From contig CAICTM010000848.1 of NCBI GenBank assembly GCA_903772945.1, positions 1 to 45,544 on the forward strand: a stretch of DNA of 45,544 nt, written 5' to 3'. Made by a program: the position numbers and the translations under genes. Source of the DNA: Seminavis robusta. Lineage: Eukaryota; Bacillariophyta; Bacillariophyceae; Naviculales; Naviculaceae. The notes under the pieces are model-generated. The model was not told where the DNA came from and searched no databases. It saw nothing but the letters and a program-made list of their open reading frames with translations. Positions 30,721-42,585 of the stretch are shown piece by piece; position 1 is the first letter of the stretch; each line of letters begins with the position of its first letter.

Positions 30721-30975
30721 TCACGCAGTGTGGCATGTTGGCCGAGTAGGCCTCGTCTCGCCACTGTCAAACTCCACCTCATAAATGGAAGTATCAAGAA
30801 ATGGGTTAGTATTCGAAAGGCCAATCAATTTCCCATCTGAATTCCTCTTGCACTTTGTGACTGGGCCGTAAGACATTTTGTCACCCTGTGCGACACAAAC
30901 ACGGGTCGAAATGTACTTATCGAAAGCCTCGTGTTGGATCTCATCTGCCTCCGCCAACTCTGGCAAGGGTAACAA
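30721..30975 (-). pseudogene. Copia-type pol fragment
   Basis: An 84-codon minus-strand frame containing FDKYISTRVCVAQGD, YGPVTKCKRNSDGKLIG and NPFLDTSIYEVEFDSGE. This is the conserved block that in diatom copia Pol proteins lies ahead of the RT domain. Near 30760 a neighbouring frame reads EAYSAN, the expected continuation, which implies a frameshift, and similarity then ends. No RT or RNase H follows before the LTR. Confidence 0.7.
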
Positions 30976-31003
30976 CTGATCTCAGAGTGCGAACACCGGA
31001 AAC

Positions 31004-31794
31004 TCATTGCCGGTTCATCTGGTTGCCCACGCTAGATCCACCAGGAACATCAGTCCGGGATCGCTTCTCGGCTTGCAATGCCGAGATTTGGGACTGGGAC
31101 TCTGACAACTGTGTCTGCAGCTCGGCAATTTTCCTCTTGTCACCATTGCGGGCGTCCCTAGCCTGTTGCTACTGCGCCGATGTGAGCTGAGCCCACTCAT
31201 CGGGATGATAGTATCGTTCTGAGTCAACGGGGTCAAAACCTCTGCCTTCACGGCTACGACCACGTCCTCGTCCCCTGCCTCGACCTCTTCCATGGCCTCG
31301 GCCTTGGGACCTGCCACTACCACGTCCACGGCCTCTTCCATCAACAATTGGGGAGGATCCGCGACATCAACCTCTTCTCGTTCGGACTCGTACATCGCCC
31401 AAATTGTGTTCAGTCTAGCCAAAGTGGCTTGGTTGGGGACGATTTGACGCTGGATTCGTAACATGTGGGACTTGTAGAACCGTAGTTGTCTAAGTCGCTT
31501 CTCAAATACAAACCCCAGCTGTCGTCCCCTGTTAGGAACCTCTCTAGGCTGGACTAATGCGGCAGCTGCAGCATTGGCTGCGGCTTCGATGGCTGGATTT
31601 GGGATGGTGCTGCCTGGTTTCCTCACATTCTCGCAGATGCTCTTGATGTCGGCATCGGTAAAGGTATCAAGGGAGGCAAAAGCATCCAATCCTTGATCAT
31701 TCAATGCTGCCCTCATGGCTTGTTGGTGAATGCCGATGATATTCTGTAGATAGTTGTTCATGGCTGCAAGATTGCCTGCCATATTCGCCTCCAA
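31004..31794 (-). pseudogene. Retrotransposon gag, frameshifted and with a nonsense codon
   Basis: Starts with ATG at 31794. The N-terminal half includes FTDADIKSICENVRKPG and a basic helical segment, patterns of diatom retrotransposon Gag. After about 31355 the expected frame changes: the shifted frame encodes an Arg/Gly-rich stretch (GRGRGSGRSQGRGHGRG), then FDPVDSERYYHPDEW and a coiled-coil-like KRKIAELQTQLSESQSQI, ending at a stop at 31006-31004. That frame also contains a TAG at 31171-31169. The unshifted frame stays open to 31015 with an unrelated sequence. The gene therefore looks inactivated by one frameshift and one nonsense mutation, although a programmed shift cannot be excluded for the first. 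Confidence 0.7.
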
Positions 31795-32532
31795 TTACTT
31801 CTTCTCTTGCGGTATCACTTGGATGAGCAACAGTTGTTGGGTCTTCTTCTCTGCTCCTATTCCAACAGCAAAACTGTACACACCCAGACAAGTAAAACTG
31901 TATTCCAGGGAATGAGCTCTGCACACCCAGTCTGTGGCAGTCTAGGCCAAACTCTTGGATTAGGCGTCCCTTCTCCTTGGCTCAACCGGTTTCTTTGGTG
32001 ACAATGAGGCAGGAACTGATCCAGACTGGAGGAATCAATATTCCAAGTCCAAACCTCTGCTTCCAACTTGGAAGTCTCTTTCTCTCGCTCCACTGGATAG
32101 AGCCCCTTCTCTTGAGAGGTCTTCTGTTGCTATGCCGCTTGGAGGCCTTCTCTTCTTCTCTTCTTCTCTTGTTCCCCTGCCAATCGTTGACAATGAGGAT
32201 CTCTTCTCCACGATGAATCACGACAACAAACTCCTCGTGGCAATGAGGGTCTGTCACTCTTGCAACGCAACGATCGCGACTCTTCTTCGCTCACGATAAT
32301 GAGCGAGATATCGCTTTGAACGAACGAAGGAGCGAGTGTATGAGTCTTCGTTTGCGACAATGGGATACGGCCGTTGCTTCGAACAGTAGCGTCGCGTCGT
32401 CTTGTTCTCGTCGTGTTCGAACTGTAGCTTCGAATCGGCGACAATGGCGCTGCTTTGTAACGAATAGCTGCTAGCTGCTACCTGTCTTCCTCTTGTTCTT
32501 CTATCGATCGCTAGCTACCACGCCTGATAAGC

Positions 32533-32684
32533 CGAATTTCCACAGTGGTAGTAGCAGAGGAGGTGTTGATAGAGTAGTTGCTATAGTTGTGTGTGTTACT
32601 ACTTGGTTGTTGTTGTTGTTGTGTGGCTGATTCTAGTAAGCTGGTAACTGGATAGCCATTCAGTCGCAGTCAACAGTCATTTTC
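32533..32684 (-). repeat. 5' LTR (right copy) with TTG microsatellite
   Basis: 152 bp, the partner of 29443-29609, with a shorter TTG run. It is followed by the target duplication GAAGT at 32685-32689. Confidence 0.85.
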
Positions 32685-32689
32685 GAAGT

Positions 32690-33149
32690 AGAGGGGAAGT
32701 CGAGAGGGAGAAAGGGGGGGCAAGATTAGCGGAAGAGAGCAAGTGCACCATCAGCATCTCAGAGAGAAAACGGCTAGCTGATTGTGCCAGCAGGGACACA
32801 AGAGCCACACATACAGAGGTGGCGGGCTCAAAGAATAGCTAGGCTGAGCCGAGCATTAACGTAACCATGCACCACTGAGTAGGAGGTTTCCCACTTTGCT
32901 GCGAGCAAAGAGGAAAATTGTTTGGCGAGTGCCTCAGCTTCGGCCCCATGGAGGCCATCAGCAGAGATGACAAACCGACTAAACTGGCGGCATTGTGAGG
33001 GACAGTCGAACGTTGAGACATTTGTTTTTTTCATTGCGTTCACCTTTACAAATGACCTTGTAAAGATCATTGCAAATATGAGAAGCAGCATCAAGATTGA
33101 TGACATGAACATCAATTATGCCATCAGTTCGGTCTTATCTCAAGTGACG
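32690..33149. other. Flank of minisatellite, no clear gene
   Basis: About 460 bp with a purine-rich start. A plus-strand frame opens at 32922 and runs into the minisatellite (to 33410), and a minus-strand frame covers 33115-32828. Neither has a recognised domain, so I do not call either as a gene. Confidence 0.35.
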
Positions 33150-34690
33150 GCATTGACGAAATATATAAGTCCGACAGTGATTTTAGCCTCGTGGGCGGTT
33201 CTACCGCAAATTACGCCATCAATTAAATATACGAGTCCCCCAGTGATGTTAGCCTCATGGGTGGTTCTACCACAAATGACGCCATCGATGAAATTTACAA
33301 GTCCGACAGTGACCTTAACCTCATGGGCGGTTCTATCGCAACTGACGCCATCGATGAAATTTACGAGTCCGCCAGTGACGTTACCCTTGTGGGCGGTATA
33401 TCCCAAGTGAGGCCATCGATTAAATATACGAGTCTGCCAGTCATATTAGCCTCGTGGGCGGTTCTACCGCAAATGACACCATCGATGAAATTTACGAGTC
33501 CGCTAGTGATCTTAGCCTCGTGGGCGGTTCTACCGCAAATACGACATCGATAAATTGAGTCCGCAGGGATCCTTAGCCTACCACAAGTTATGAACCATCG
33601 AAGAAATTTACGAGTCCGCAGGGATCTTAGCCTCGTGGGCGGGCTTATCCCAAGTTACGCCATCGATTAAATCTAAGAGTCCGACAGTGATCTTAACTTC
33701 GTGGGTGGTTCTACCGCAAGTTATGCCATCGATTGAATATAGGAATCTGCCAGTGATATTAGCCTCATGGCGGTTCTACCGCAAATGACGCCATCGATGA
33801 AATATACCAGTTGGACAGATATCTTAGCCTCGTTGGTGGTTCTACCGCAAGTTATGCCATCGATTAAATATACGAGTCCGCCAGTGACGTTAGCCTATGT
33901 TTAGTCTCATCCCAAGTTATGCCATCGATTAAATCTACGAGTCTGACAGTGATCTTAGCTTCGTGGGTGGTTGCACCGCAAGTGACGCCATCGATTGAAT
34001 ATAGAGTCCGCCAGTGATTTAGCCTTGAGCGGTTCTACCGCAAGAGCCATCGATGAAATATACCAGTCCGACAGTGATCTTAGCCTACCACAAGTTATGT
34101 CATCGATGAAATTTACGAGTCCACCAGTGACGTTAGCCTCGTGGGCGCTCTTATCCCAAGTGACACCATCGATGAAATATACGAGTCCGCCAGTGACGTT
34201 AGCCTTATGTTTAGTCTCATCCCAAGTTATGCCATCGATTAAATCTACGAGTCTGACAGTGATCTTAGCTTCGTGGGTGGTTGCACCGCAAGTTACGCCA
34301 TCGATTGAATATATGAGTCCGCCAGTGATGTTAGCCTAATGAGCGGTTCTACCGCAAATGACGCCATCGATGAAATATACCAGTCCGACAGTGATCTTAG
34401 CCTACCAGAAGTTATGTCATCGATGAAATTTACGAGTCCACCAGTGACGTTAGCCTCGTGGGCGCTCTTATCCCAAGTGACACCATCGATGAAATTTACG
34501 AGTCCGCCAGTGACATTAGCCTTGTGGGCGGTATATTCCAAGTGAGGCCATCGATTAAATATACGAATTTGCCAGTCATATTAGCCTCATGGGCGGTTCT
34601 ACCGCAAATGACACCATCGATGAAATTTACGAGTTTGCCAGTGATCTTAGCCTCGTGGGCGGTCTTATCCCAAGTTACGCCATGAATTAA
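33150..34690. repeat. 66-bp minisatellite array, about 25 copies
   Basis: Tandem units of about 66 bp, each centred on GCCATCGATGAAATTTACGA followed by a GTCCGCCAGTGA-like block, a TTAGCCTCGTGGGC-like block and a GGTTCTACCGCAA-like block. Spacing of GCCATC is 66, 66 and 65 bp in the first well-preserved units; others carry small indels. In the well-kept units 66 bp equals 22 codons. One plus frame reads AIDEIYESASD-VTLVGG-like repeats, a second plus frame SMKFTSPPVTLASWAVL-like repeats, and the minus strand is also open. Indels break every frame over the whole array. Part of it is organised in a higher-order period of about 310 bp. Confidence 0.85.
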
Positions 34691-34699
34691 ATAAATACT

Positions 34700-37600
34700 T
34701 TTTCACGGGAAGCCGAATCGAATCGAGGAGCTTCCCCTCTGAATCTGTCACTACAAGAACAACAACACTAATAGCAACAAACACAACCAATCGGTCATAC
34801 CTATACCATTACACTACCTATGAGCACCATTAGAAGCATTGAAACGAAGCGAAAGGACCTCAGGAAGCCTGTTTTCTGTTATCTTGTTGAAGAGTACTGT
34901 TTTACTATAGGAATCCGCTCAACATCATCACAGGAAACACACTCCCTTTTCCTCTCTTTATCCCTCATTCAAGCCCCTCCAGTCGACAGGATCGATACCT
35001 CCTATCTCCTGCGCACCTATCCTATCAAGCGACTGTCAACGCGGCGTTCTCCGGTCCAGATTAGAAAGCCATCCCAATTGAAATCCTACGAGATTGGGCA
35101 GGTTTTCTTTTCTCGACCGCCGACGACCAAGTTGGAAGAAATTGAACACAAGAAGAAATCTCCGGTCTTCCCCAGCACAGTACAGAAAACAATTCCCATA
35201 CGTATTTGTTGTTTTATGAACTCCGCTCCTGACGGCCGATGAAATCCCATTGTCGATCCTCTTTTTCGAACGATCGATCTTCTTCCTCAACAACAGGCTC
35301 GGTTAACCTTATCCCTAAGGCAACTGACTGATCCGAATCGCGAATCCGAATCGAATCGATTATACCTGGTAATCGAATCGAATCCAAGACTCGCTACTCC
35401 GTGAATCGATCCTCCGTACGAAGCCTACTACCATCAAGAAGAACTTCACGAGATACCTGCAGTGACCGTCGAGAACAGAAACACAGCTGTATTTCTTACT
35501 TTCTCACCGGCCACTCTGGGTTTCCCCCGACGTCCTTGTTGGAACTTGATCCTACTGATCCAACCAGTCCTATCCCTATACAGACTGATTGACTGATCCA
35601 CACCTGCTACTGTTACCACTCCTACATTGATATCTAACTCCTCTCCAAAGGAACAACAAACAACAACAGAGTTCCTGTAAGGATTTCAGCTTTTGTACCC
35701 CCAGGCTTGGCTGCACTTTCATCATTTCGACAGCCCCTCCCTGAGATATCCAGCTCCTCTCCAAAGGATCTCACCCCCACAAGAACTAACTACAAAAGCT
35801 GCCCCTCTAGCGTATCTGGCTAGATTGTGCAACAATTCATTGACACAGCCACCTTTCTGCTCCTATCTGACTCTCCTACTGAGTATTGAGCCCCAGACAG
35901 AACTGCAGCGTGGCGTGGCATAGATATTAATACATAACTGACTCTTTCCCTCTCTCACTGCTTGTTGAGTGACTCTCCAGTGACTTTCCCCAGTTCCACC
36001 TGAATCGAATACCCTCCACATCCTGGCTTGACTCTCTGTTGCATGACGACCCTACAACAGATTGAGTACCAGCCTTTGAGACAACACAGTGTCATCCAGT
36101 AACACAGCCCCATCAACCAACAACACCCCTTGATACCCCCACCACTGCCTCTACTGGCTATAGCATGACTTCTCCAGTTTTCCCTGAAAGAATCCCTAAC
36201 AGCCTTTGGCTCTGATCCCATCTTCTCCTGCAGGTAGTGGTATACCTGCACCAGACTTGGCCACAGCCTTTGATCCAGTGGCAACAACAACCCAACAACT
36301 TGATATAAACCTTGATTACCAGTGTCTCAGTGCATTGCCCCTTGAATAAACCCCTCTACATCAATCCTCTCGCCACCTCACAAGCACCCTCCATTGCTTG
36401 CGTTGAAGCAACGACACTACAGTCAACACTCCAGGATACACAACTCTCCCACCAACCCACCTACCACCCACCATGACTTCCCCATGTCTACCCACAACTT
36501 CACTCAAACCCAAGGTCCTCCCAGACATCCCCCCTCCCACACTTCACCCAACCAACCACATCCACCATCCTCCGCAGACTACACAACAACACTCCCCAGA
36601 TGATCAGCCAACAGCTCCTAGAGCATGCAGCCATCTTGAGGATCACACCCTTCCGAATCACACCCTACCCTATCAGGAAGGATGCCTTTGTTCTCACCCT
36701 TGAACAGAGACACGCCTCTATCCTACAACACACCATCAACCATGCCACCTCCCAACTCCTACAACAACACTCCAACACTAACAGGATCTCCCCTCCTGCC
36801 CCTGGCACCAGCCCACTCCCAGTGCCCCCCTATCCTCCTTCTATTGACTCAACAACCCCTCGAACAGCCAACAACACTCCAGCAGCCACTGTGCCTCCCT
36901 CCTGGGAACCACAGACTGCCAGTGTGTCATTTGACCCCATCTTTTGCCTGCTTGTTGGCCTCTATCAAACAATTTTTGTGCATTGGATGGGTTACACCCT
37001 GCTCTGGTCCAGCCTGAGGAGTACCACCTCCTACGGGCTCTGCTGGCATCTTGCCTTGCATGCCAAGGCACTTGCCACAGCTTGGGACCTGATCACCCAG
37101 ACACACTTACTGGCGAGCACTCTTTGGTCTGGCAATCTATCTGGTCCTCACGGCCATGCCTGAATTCATCCACAAGACGCGGCAGCGCAATATCGTTACA
37201 GTAGGATGTATCACTCAGTGCCTGTCGTTGTCGCTGGAGGGTCGACTTCCACTCATTCATGCCGAAAACAGGCGAGAAATACTGGCATTCAAATGCCTCT
37301 TCGCAAGAGCTGTTGGCCGGGTTCCTGCTGCAGAGCGAGCTGGTGCAATCCGGGAAGAATTGCCTCCATGATAACAACGCAAAACGATACGAAGCAAGCA
37401 GGATGTGCTGTGAAACCGATCGAATCCAATCAATCCACCAATGTAACTAAAGCAGCCAGACCCAGCACTACTGCTGGCTACTAGGTGATACAGTATCTCT
37501 GCTTGCCATCACTGCCGCGAGAAATACTGGCTCTCCGCAAAGATATGGTTGTCGCGGTGGACTGGTCGAGACATGGAGTGGTGCCTTGTTCGGAATTATC

Positions 37601-38453
37601 AGCCTGCCTGCACGAGCGCGAGGAGAGAATAAGTCTCTACGTACTGTAGATCGCTATGAGACAAAGGCCCCGCAATGCTCTGCCATGTTTCTCTTTTACG
37701 ATGCTCGGATCATCCGTTCGCGGCAGATACCGATCGTCCATGCATACCGGTACACTAGCTACAGACATTACCGTGCGCTGAGTGCCTGATGCATGGATCG
37801 AAGGAACTCGGCAACAACTCCAAAATGGCATGTGACGATGCTTGACGCAGATTAACCAGGCTGTTTACCTCGTGCAACCATATTCAAGATCACAGCACTG
37901 TGGAGACAAGGGACCGGGTGTACTTCGACAACAGTCAGGTTGAACTACCGGTATCCGCTTGGTCTTTTGATGCAGTGAACGAAGGCTGCCTTTTACGAGT
38001 TGGACTGAAGCTTCCTAATTCTAGCTAGCTACGGTAATATTGCTTACCACTTCAAGAATACTTGTAAGAGTGACTCGAGATCTTTGCTGGCGACATACAA
38101 CTAGCTATCCCAGCACCTGCATTTCACAGCACCTGCATTTCACAGCACCTGCATTTCCTGAGTGGGTTGAATGCTGAGCATCTCTTGGCCGCGGCGAATG
38201 ATTCGATGATTAATCTACTTGTGGAAGTATGGCCCTTGCTGGCTTCCGTAGATATTCCACCGTCTCTAAACCCCCTTTGTCGTCTACCTGCGGGAATTCG
38301 AGGTGCACCACGTCCTTGTGGGTTGATTGGCGCGTTGTACTCTCCAAGTCAGAGAGCCATAAGGAGAAGACTAATGTATGCAATCAAACTTTCTCCCCAA
38401 TATACGTAGATCATATATTCTTCCCATAATGATCAGGCCCAGATCAAGGCAAG
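34700..38453. other. Long stretch without a supported gene
   Basis: 3.7 kb. 35000-37100 is rich in C, A and T on this strand (CCTCC, CAACA, CCACC runs) and gives many short Pro/Thr/Ser-rich frames, the longest 36600-37163 (187 codons), none with a recognised domain. A frame at 36944-37204 contains LGPDHPDTLT, which recalls TPR sequences but stands alone. The remainder up to the ATPase 3' end shows only short frames. I see no LTR pair or RNA gene here. Confidence 0.4.
38111..38158. repeat. 16-bp tandem repeat, 3 copies
   Basis: CAGCACCTGCATTTCA repeated three times, with only the final base of the last copy different. It lies about 300 bp beyond the 3' end of the ATPase gene and has no evident function. 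Confidence 0.85.
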
Positions 38454-41400
38454 CTACACAACGTTGAGTTCTTTGTGTTGGGCAGCCAGTTTGGGATCGA
38501 ATCGGGCCCGACCTCGATAACTGGAACCATCGGTTAGCCTGGCCTTCGTGGAGGAACTAATGGAGCTTCGGACAGAATCAGAATCGAAATACTTGGGATG
38601 CCGCTTCGCCATTGAAGCTGCCACCGTCACAGCTCCCCAGGACATCCACAACTCAAAGGATCGCTTCACATACAGTTCGGCCATGTGCATGTGCTCCTTC
38701 TTGTCCTCAATGAATTGAAAACACAAGTAGTTTGCCAAAGCAGCATCCTGCAAGAACCCAGCCCTGCTAGCAGATACAATGGCATCATCAAATTTGGCAA
38801 GGATGGTAGCAGAAGAGGGACCTGTCATTCTAGCAGCGTTGGCTCTCGTCATTTCAGCTTCCAACAACTGGAGTTTGTGTACAAGATTGATGGCACCTTG
38901 CTTGACAACCGTACGAAAGTACTTGAGTTGCTTGTCGGCTTGCAATTTGTACTTCAACTTCTGTCTAGGACACAGTATACGGCGAAAATTGGCAATGGCA
39001 ATCAGGCCATAGAAGAACCGCCGAGAGTTGTACCAAAAGGAAGCCTTCATGATACCTGGTTTGACTTTTTGCAACAAATCTGCCATCTTGGGTGGGCCAA
39101 GCAAGGCAATGGCAACGCAAAATGAGAGCATGAGAAACAGCACCACGGATAAAAATTACGAAACCGTGACTTTGCAACACATACCTCTGTTGCCTTTGTA
39201 AGATCTCCAAAGTAGAATGAAAGAACCATTTGGAGAGCTTTGATCGATTGATCGCCGATTTTGTTGTGATTGTTCATTTTGTTCCTCTTTTGGATGACCT
39301 CACCTTCCTCCATACTGGCTGAGTTTTGAGACCGGCCTGTCAGATTCAGGAGACATTGCCATAGTGGGGACACCACAAAGAAGTACATGACTTGATTGTA
39401 CTCCAAGTATCGATCACAATGCTTTTCGACATCGTCCAGCAACGGCCCCAGAGGAAGGCCTGAGAAGAAATAATCGATCGAGTAGGCGATAGTGCTCTGA
39501 AAAGCATTACCAATCATTCCCAATTGCATGCAGGTTTGTTCACAGACAAGAAATTCCTCCAAGTTGTTGGAAACTGGTTCTAGCCACCACTTGGTGATGG
39601 TAGGTATCATAGTTGTGACAGATAGAGCAGACCCAGAGATACCATACCTTTCCACCATTTTGGACGCCAGTTGCCCCAGTCGGTAGGCTTCACGAATGTC
39701 GTGTGACTGACCCGCAATAAAGGCAGCTGCAAAAACAAAAGCTTGTGCACAGTTCTTGGTCAAGCCGTACTTGAGCGTGATCTGTATCATCTGGGCAGTG
39801 ACAAGCATACAGAGTTCCACCTCTTCCCTCTGGTACAAAGGCATGTTGAGTCGGTACAACACCTCCAATGCAATTTCCTTATCCATGTCCGTCATGGGTG
39901 GCAATGCCATGATCACATCATTGGACATTGCACTCAGTCGACTCTTCATTTTTTGATACTCCATCTGAGCGTGAATTGTGTTGGGTTTGTGGGGAAGCTT
40001 GATGCCCAGTTTCTCCAACTTCCAGAAGGAGTACTCCACCACATCCGAGACACGCCCCTGGGCCAAGTAGCAGTCGTACATGACACCCAGCATCGGGATG
40101 TTTTTGTGGCTCTGGGTGGAATTTTCCATGACTTTCTGAGAGGCAGCAAGTGCCTCGTCGATATGGCCACACACAAATTTGGTGGTGGCAAACGCGGAAT
40201 ATAACTTGACAGCAAGCTCTCGGTCACACTCAAAGGGGTTGCCCCCCAAAAATGCCACACCTGCTTCAAGATATCGAGTTGCTGGTAGAATACTTGAAAG
40301 AGCAGCCGCCTTTTTTCCGGCCCGATGATTTAGCTTGGCCAATTTGATCTTTTTGTCGTCGGTGCAGGAGGCGATAAGGTCTCTTGACCCATTGACGCCC
40401 GAATTCAAATGATCCACAGTCGCAAAGAAAGTTGAATCGTCCTTGAGCAAAACGTCATCATCCATTAGCAGATTTCCAATTCTCCAATGAACTTGGGAGA
40501 CTTCAACATCATCTGGCAACAATCCGTATGCTGTGAGTTGTATCATGTCATGAGTGAATCGGTAATGGGTTTCATTGAGTTGCATGATAAACTCTTGTTG
40601 CATTGCTTCTCCAACACTCTGATAGACGCACTCAACATCCAATGCAGACCGCGCCTTTTCCAAGGCCCGAATATCGAAATGGGCCCCAAAACAAGCAGCC
40701 AGCATAAGGAAGTTTTGTACACACTGCGGCAATTGGTGGATTCGTGATGCCAACATCTGTACAACATTGTCTGACAAGGAGGAACGTCGCTTAATGGCTT
40801 CGACACTCCAATTCCATTGAAACAGGTTAAAATCAAATGTCAACAAGTCATTGTCTTGCAGCTTTTCCAGAAAGTGTTTCATAAAGAATAGATTGCCGTG
40901 TGTGAATCCATAGACGATATCAGAGAGCTGTTGGACTGTATCGATCTCCTTGCTGAGGGCATCAGCTAGTAATTCCGAAACTTGCCGTTCTGTCAAATCA
41001 TGAAGCATGATGGTCTGAAATGTGCCTGGTGGTGTGGATTCTGTCAATCCACCCAGGAGTTGCTCCTTCCACTTGTAGAACCCTTCAGTGGCGGTCTCTT
41101 CTTGGGTGCGAAAGGTAGCACAAATGAGGACATTTTCAAGACTGGGATCCAACAAGAGGGAGCGAAAAATTTCCCTGCTGGTTTGACAACTCCAATGAAC
41201 ATCATCGGCAGTCAACACAACCGTTGATAGTTTGGCAATGGATCGGATGCAGGCTTTAACTGCAGATGTCAAAACACTGAGGGCATCCTTGGAAACTTCG
41301 GCGGTTATTGTCATGACACTGTCTTCATCATCATCACTGTCAGCCCCTTTGAATTCTTCACTGGAATCTTCTTCCAATAAATTGTCCTTGGAGTCCTTCT

Positions 41401-41761
41401 TCAAAAAGGCTCTCAGCACATGATACTGTCGCACGTCCAAGGTATTCTTGATTGCCGTGGGACACTTAGATCCGTCTTCTCCCTGCTTGGTAGTCTCGAT
41501 CAGTTCCGACAAGAGTGCTCGCAAATTTTCCAAGGGAGCATTGGCAGAGCGTTGATCAAATTTAGTTTCAGAATACCAACAATTTTGCAAGTCGCCCAGT
41601 GCAGTCCGGATCAGGGTGGATTTGCCCGTCCCACTATTGCCACCCAACAAGACAGCTCGAACAGAACCTTCCCGGGCTTCTTTTAATGATTTTCGCAGCA
41701 GGGCTTCCTCCTCATGACGAGGGATAATTGGAATCTGCAGTCTCTTGGATAGGCGTGGCAT
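38454..41761 (-). CDS. Large P-loop ATPase with helical repeat C-terminus (AAA_16/STAND-like), 2 exons
   Basis: Exon 1 is 41761-39185 and exon 2 is 39086-38454, with a 99-nt GT-AG intron; the product is 1,069 residues. Walker A is GGNSGTGKST (40-49, K47) and Walker B is VVLTADDVHW (D186-D187), as in predicted ATPases that accompany signalling proteins (AAA_16 ATPases, STAND-like). An acidic, Ser/Asp-rich loop lies at about 128-148. After residue 450 the protein is helical and TPR-like (LNHRAGKKAAALSS, repeated Ala/Leu/Tyr-rich helices), ending in a basic, Ser-rich tail. In such proteins ATP switching controls assembly or output, but no kinase or cyclase domain is attached here. The frame is open upstream to about 41950 without an ATG, so 41761 is the first in-frame ATG; an upstream exon remains possible. 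The start of exon 2 is ATG, but the splice is in phase 0 and well supported. Confidence 0.85.
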
Positions 41762-41899
41762 TTCTGAAGTCTTATTATTATTTGTTCTACTTCTTTGATG
41801 ACGTGCTGCTGATGTGCTGATGGTTGGGCTATGCGGAGATCGATGTCGCTTCTCGGGTTGGAAGCAGTTCTGCGCCAAAGCCAGTTGGGCTGCTTGATT

Positions 41900-41927
41900 G
41901 TACCGGTACAAGTATTCGTACCGGTAC
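41900..41927. promoter_or_regulatory. Paired GTACCGGTAC palindromes upstream of the ATPase gene
   Basis: The 10-bp palindrome GTACCGGTAC occurs twice, at 41900-41909 and 41918-41927, with a further partial GGTACCG near 41944. They sit about 140-165 bp upstream of the ATPase ATG, where a promoter-proximal factor site could be. This is inferred only from symmetry, spacing and position. Confidence 0.2.
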
Positions 41928-42585
41928 CGGCATCTTAATACCAGGTACCGACGCTAAGGAAAGGGCTTTTCGGAGCGGTGCTCGGGATGAGCGACCGGAT
42001 AGTGTATTTGGAATAGTTGCCATGATGAGCGCTAGTCTTCGAAGGCCAGCAGGGGGGAATATATACGTTCGTGATTCTATAGCTAGCTAGACTTATTGTA
42101 GACGTTTGTGGAGCCCGCCGTTGTCAGGGTCCTTGTCGAGCAGGCAACTCCTTTCCATTTCATCAAGAACCTTGTCCCAATGCATCAATGCGTCGTCAAA
42201 TCCTTTCCTCTCCTTGGAGTGACCATATTTCGTAGACAGATTTCGTCGGTGCGTTCACGACCCCGGCCCAACATGGGCTCCAGCAGGGAAATAGATCTTC
42301 GATCATGCTGGAGCGCACCGTCACTGTTCACCTGCTTCTTAGCACAATCCCCGTGTTGATATAATGTTATGTATGCCCTAGCTATTTGGAAGTCTAGGCT
42401 CCCCCTCGATGTGGTTCGAAACGGCCATACGTTTACTTGGCTCCACAATAGCAGCACGCTGCTCGTATGTCGTGTTGGAGCAGCTTGGTAGTCGCCCCCG
42501 GAAATAGTATCTCCCCCTGTTTCTCGATGCGACGTGCTCACGTTGTCGTTGGTTGTCATCGTACTAAGGCAGTGTTGCAGGAGGT

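Larger units (their letters stand above)
29443..32684 (-). mobile_element. Internally deleted LTR retrotransposon, minus orientation
   Basis: Two near-identical terminal repeats (29443-29609 and 32533-32684) flank a broken gag and a fragment of pol read on the minus strand. GAAGT lies at 29438-29442 and again at 32685-32689, a perfect 5-bp target duplication. Next to the right LTR the minus strand reads CTTATCAGGC, resembling a plant-type initiator-Met primer site (TATCAG). A purine stretch TTGAGGGGACC precedes the left (3') LTR. The LTR ends are not TG...CA. Most of protease, integrase, RT and RNase H is missing, so the copy must depend on another element. About 740 bp of leader (31795-32532) and about 1.1 kb at the 3' side (29610-30720) hold no recognised coding sequence. 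Confidence 0.8.

Noticed and set aside
33150..34690. CRISPR array
   Set aside because: Units are contiguous 66-bp tandem copies with gradual divergence and no unique spacers; no cas genes are nearby and the context is eukaryotic.
36944..37204. Kinesin-light-chain-type TPR gene fragment (LGPDHPDTLT)
   Set aside because: Only one short match in a region of low-complexity frames; no second repeat or supporting exon is found.
39047..39184. Two separate genes instead of one for 38454-41761
   Set aside because: The longer frame reads into a typical GTATGT donor and the downstream frame follows a CAAG acceptor in phase, and helical character continues across the junction.
38685..40204. Plus-strand open frames of up to 153 codons opposite the ATPase gene
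   Set aside because: They are antisense to a long conserved frame with Walker motifs and have no domain of their own.
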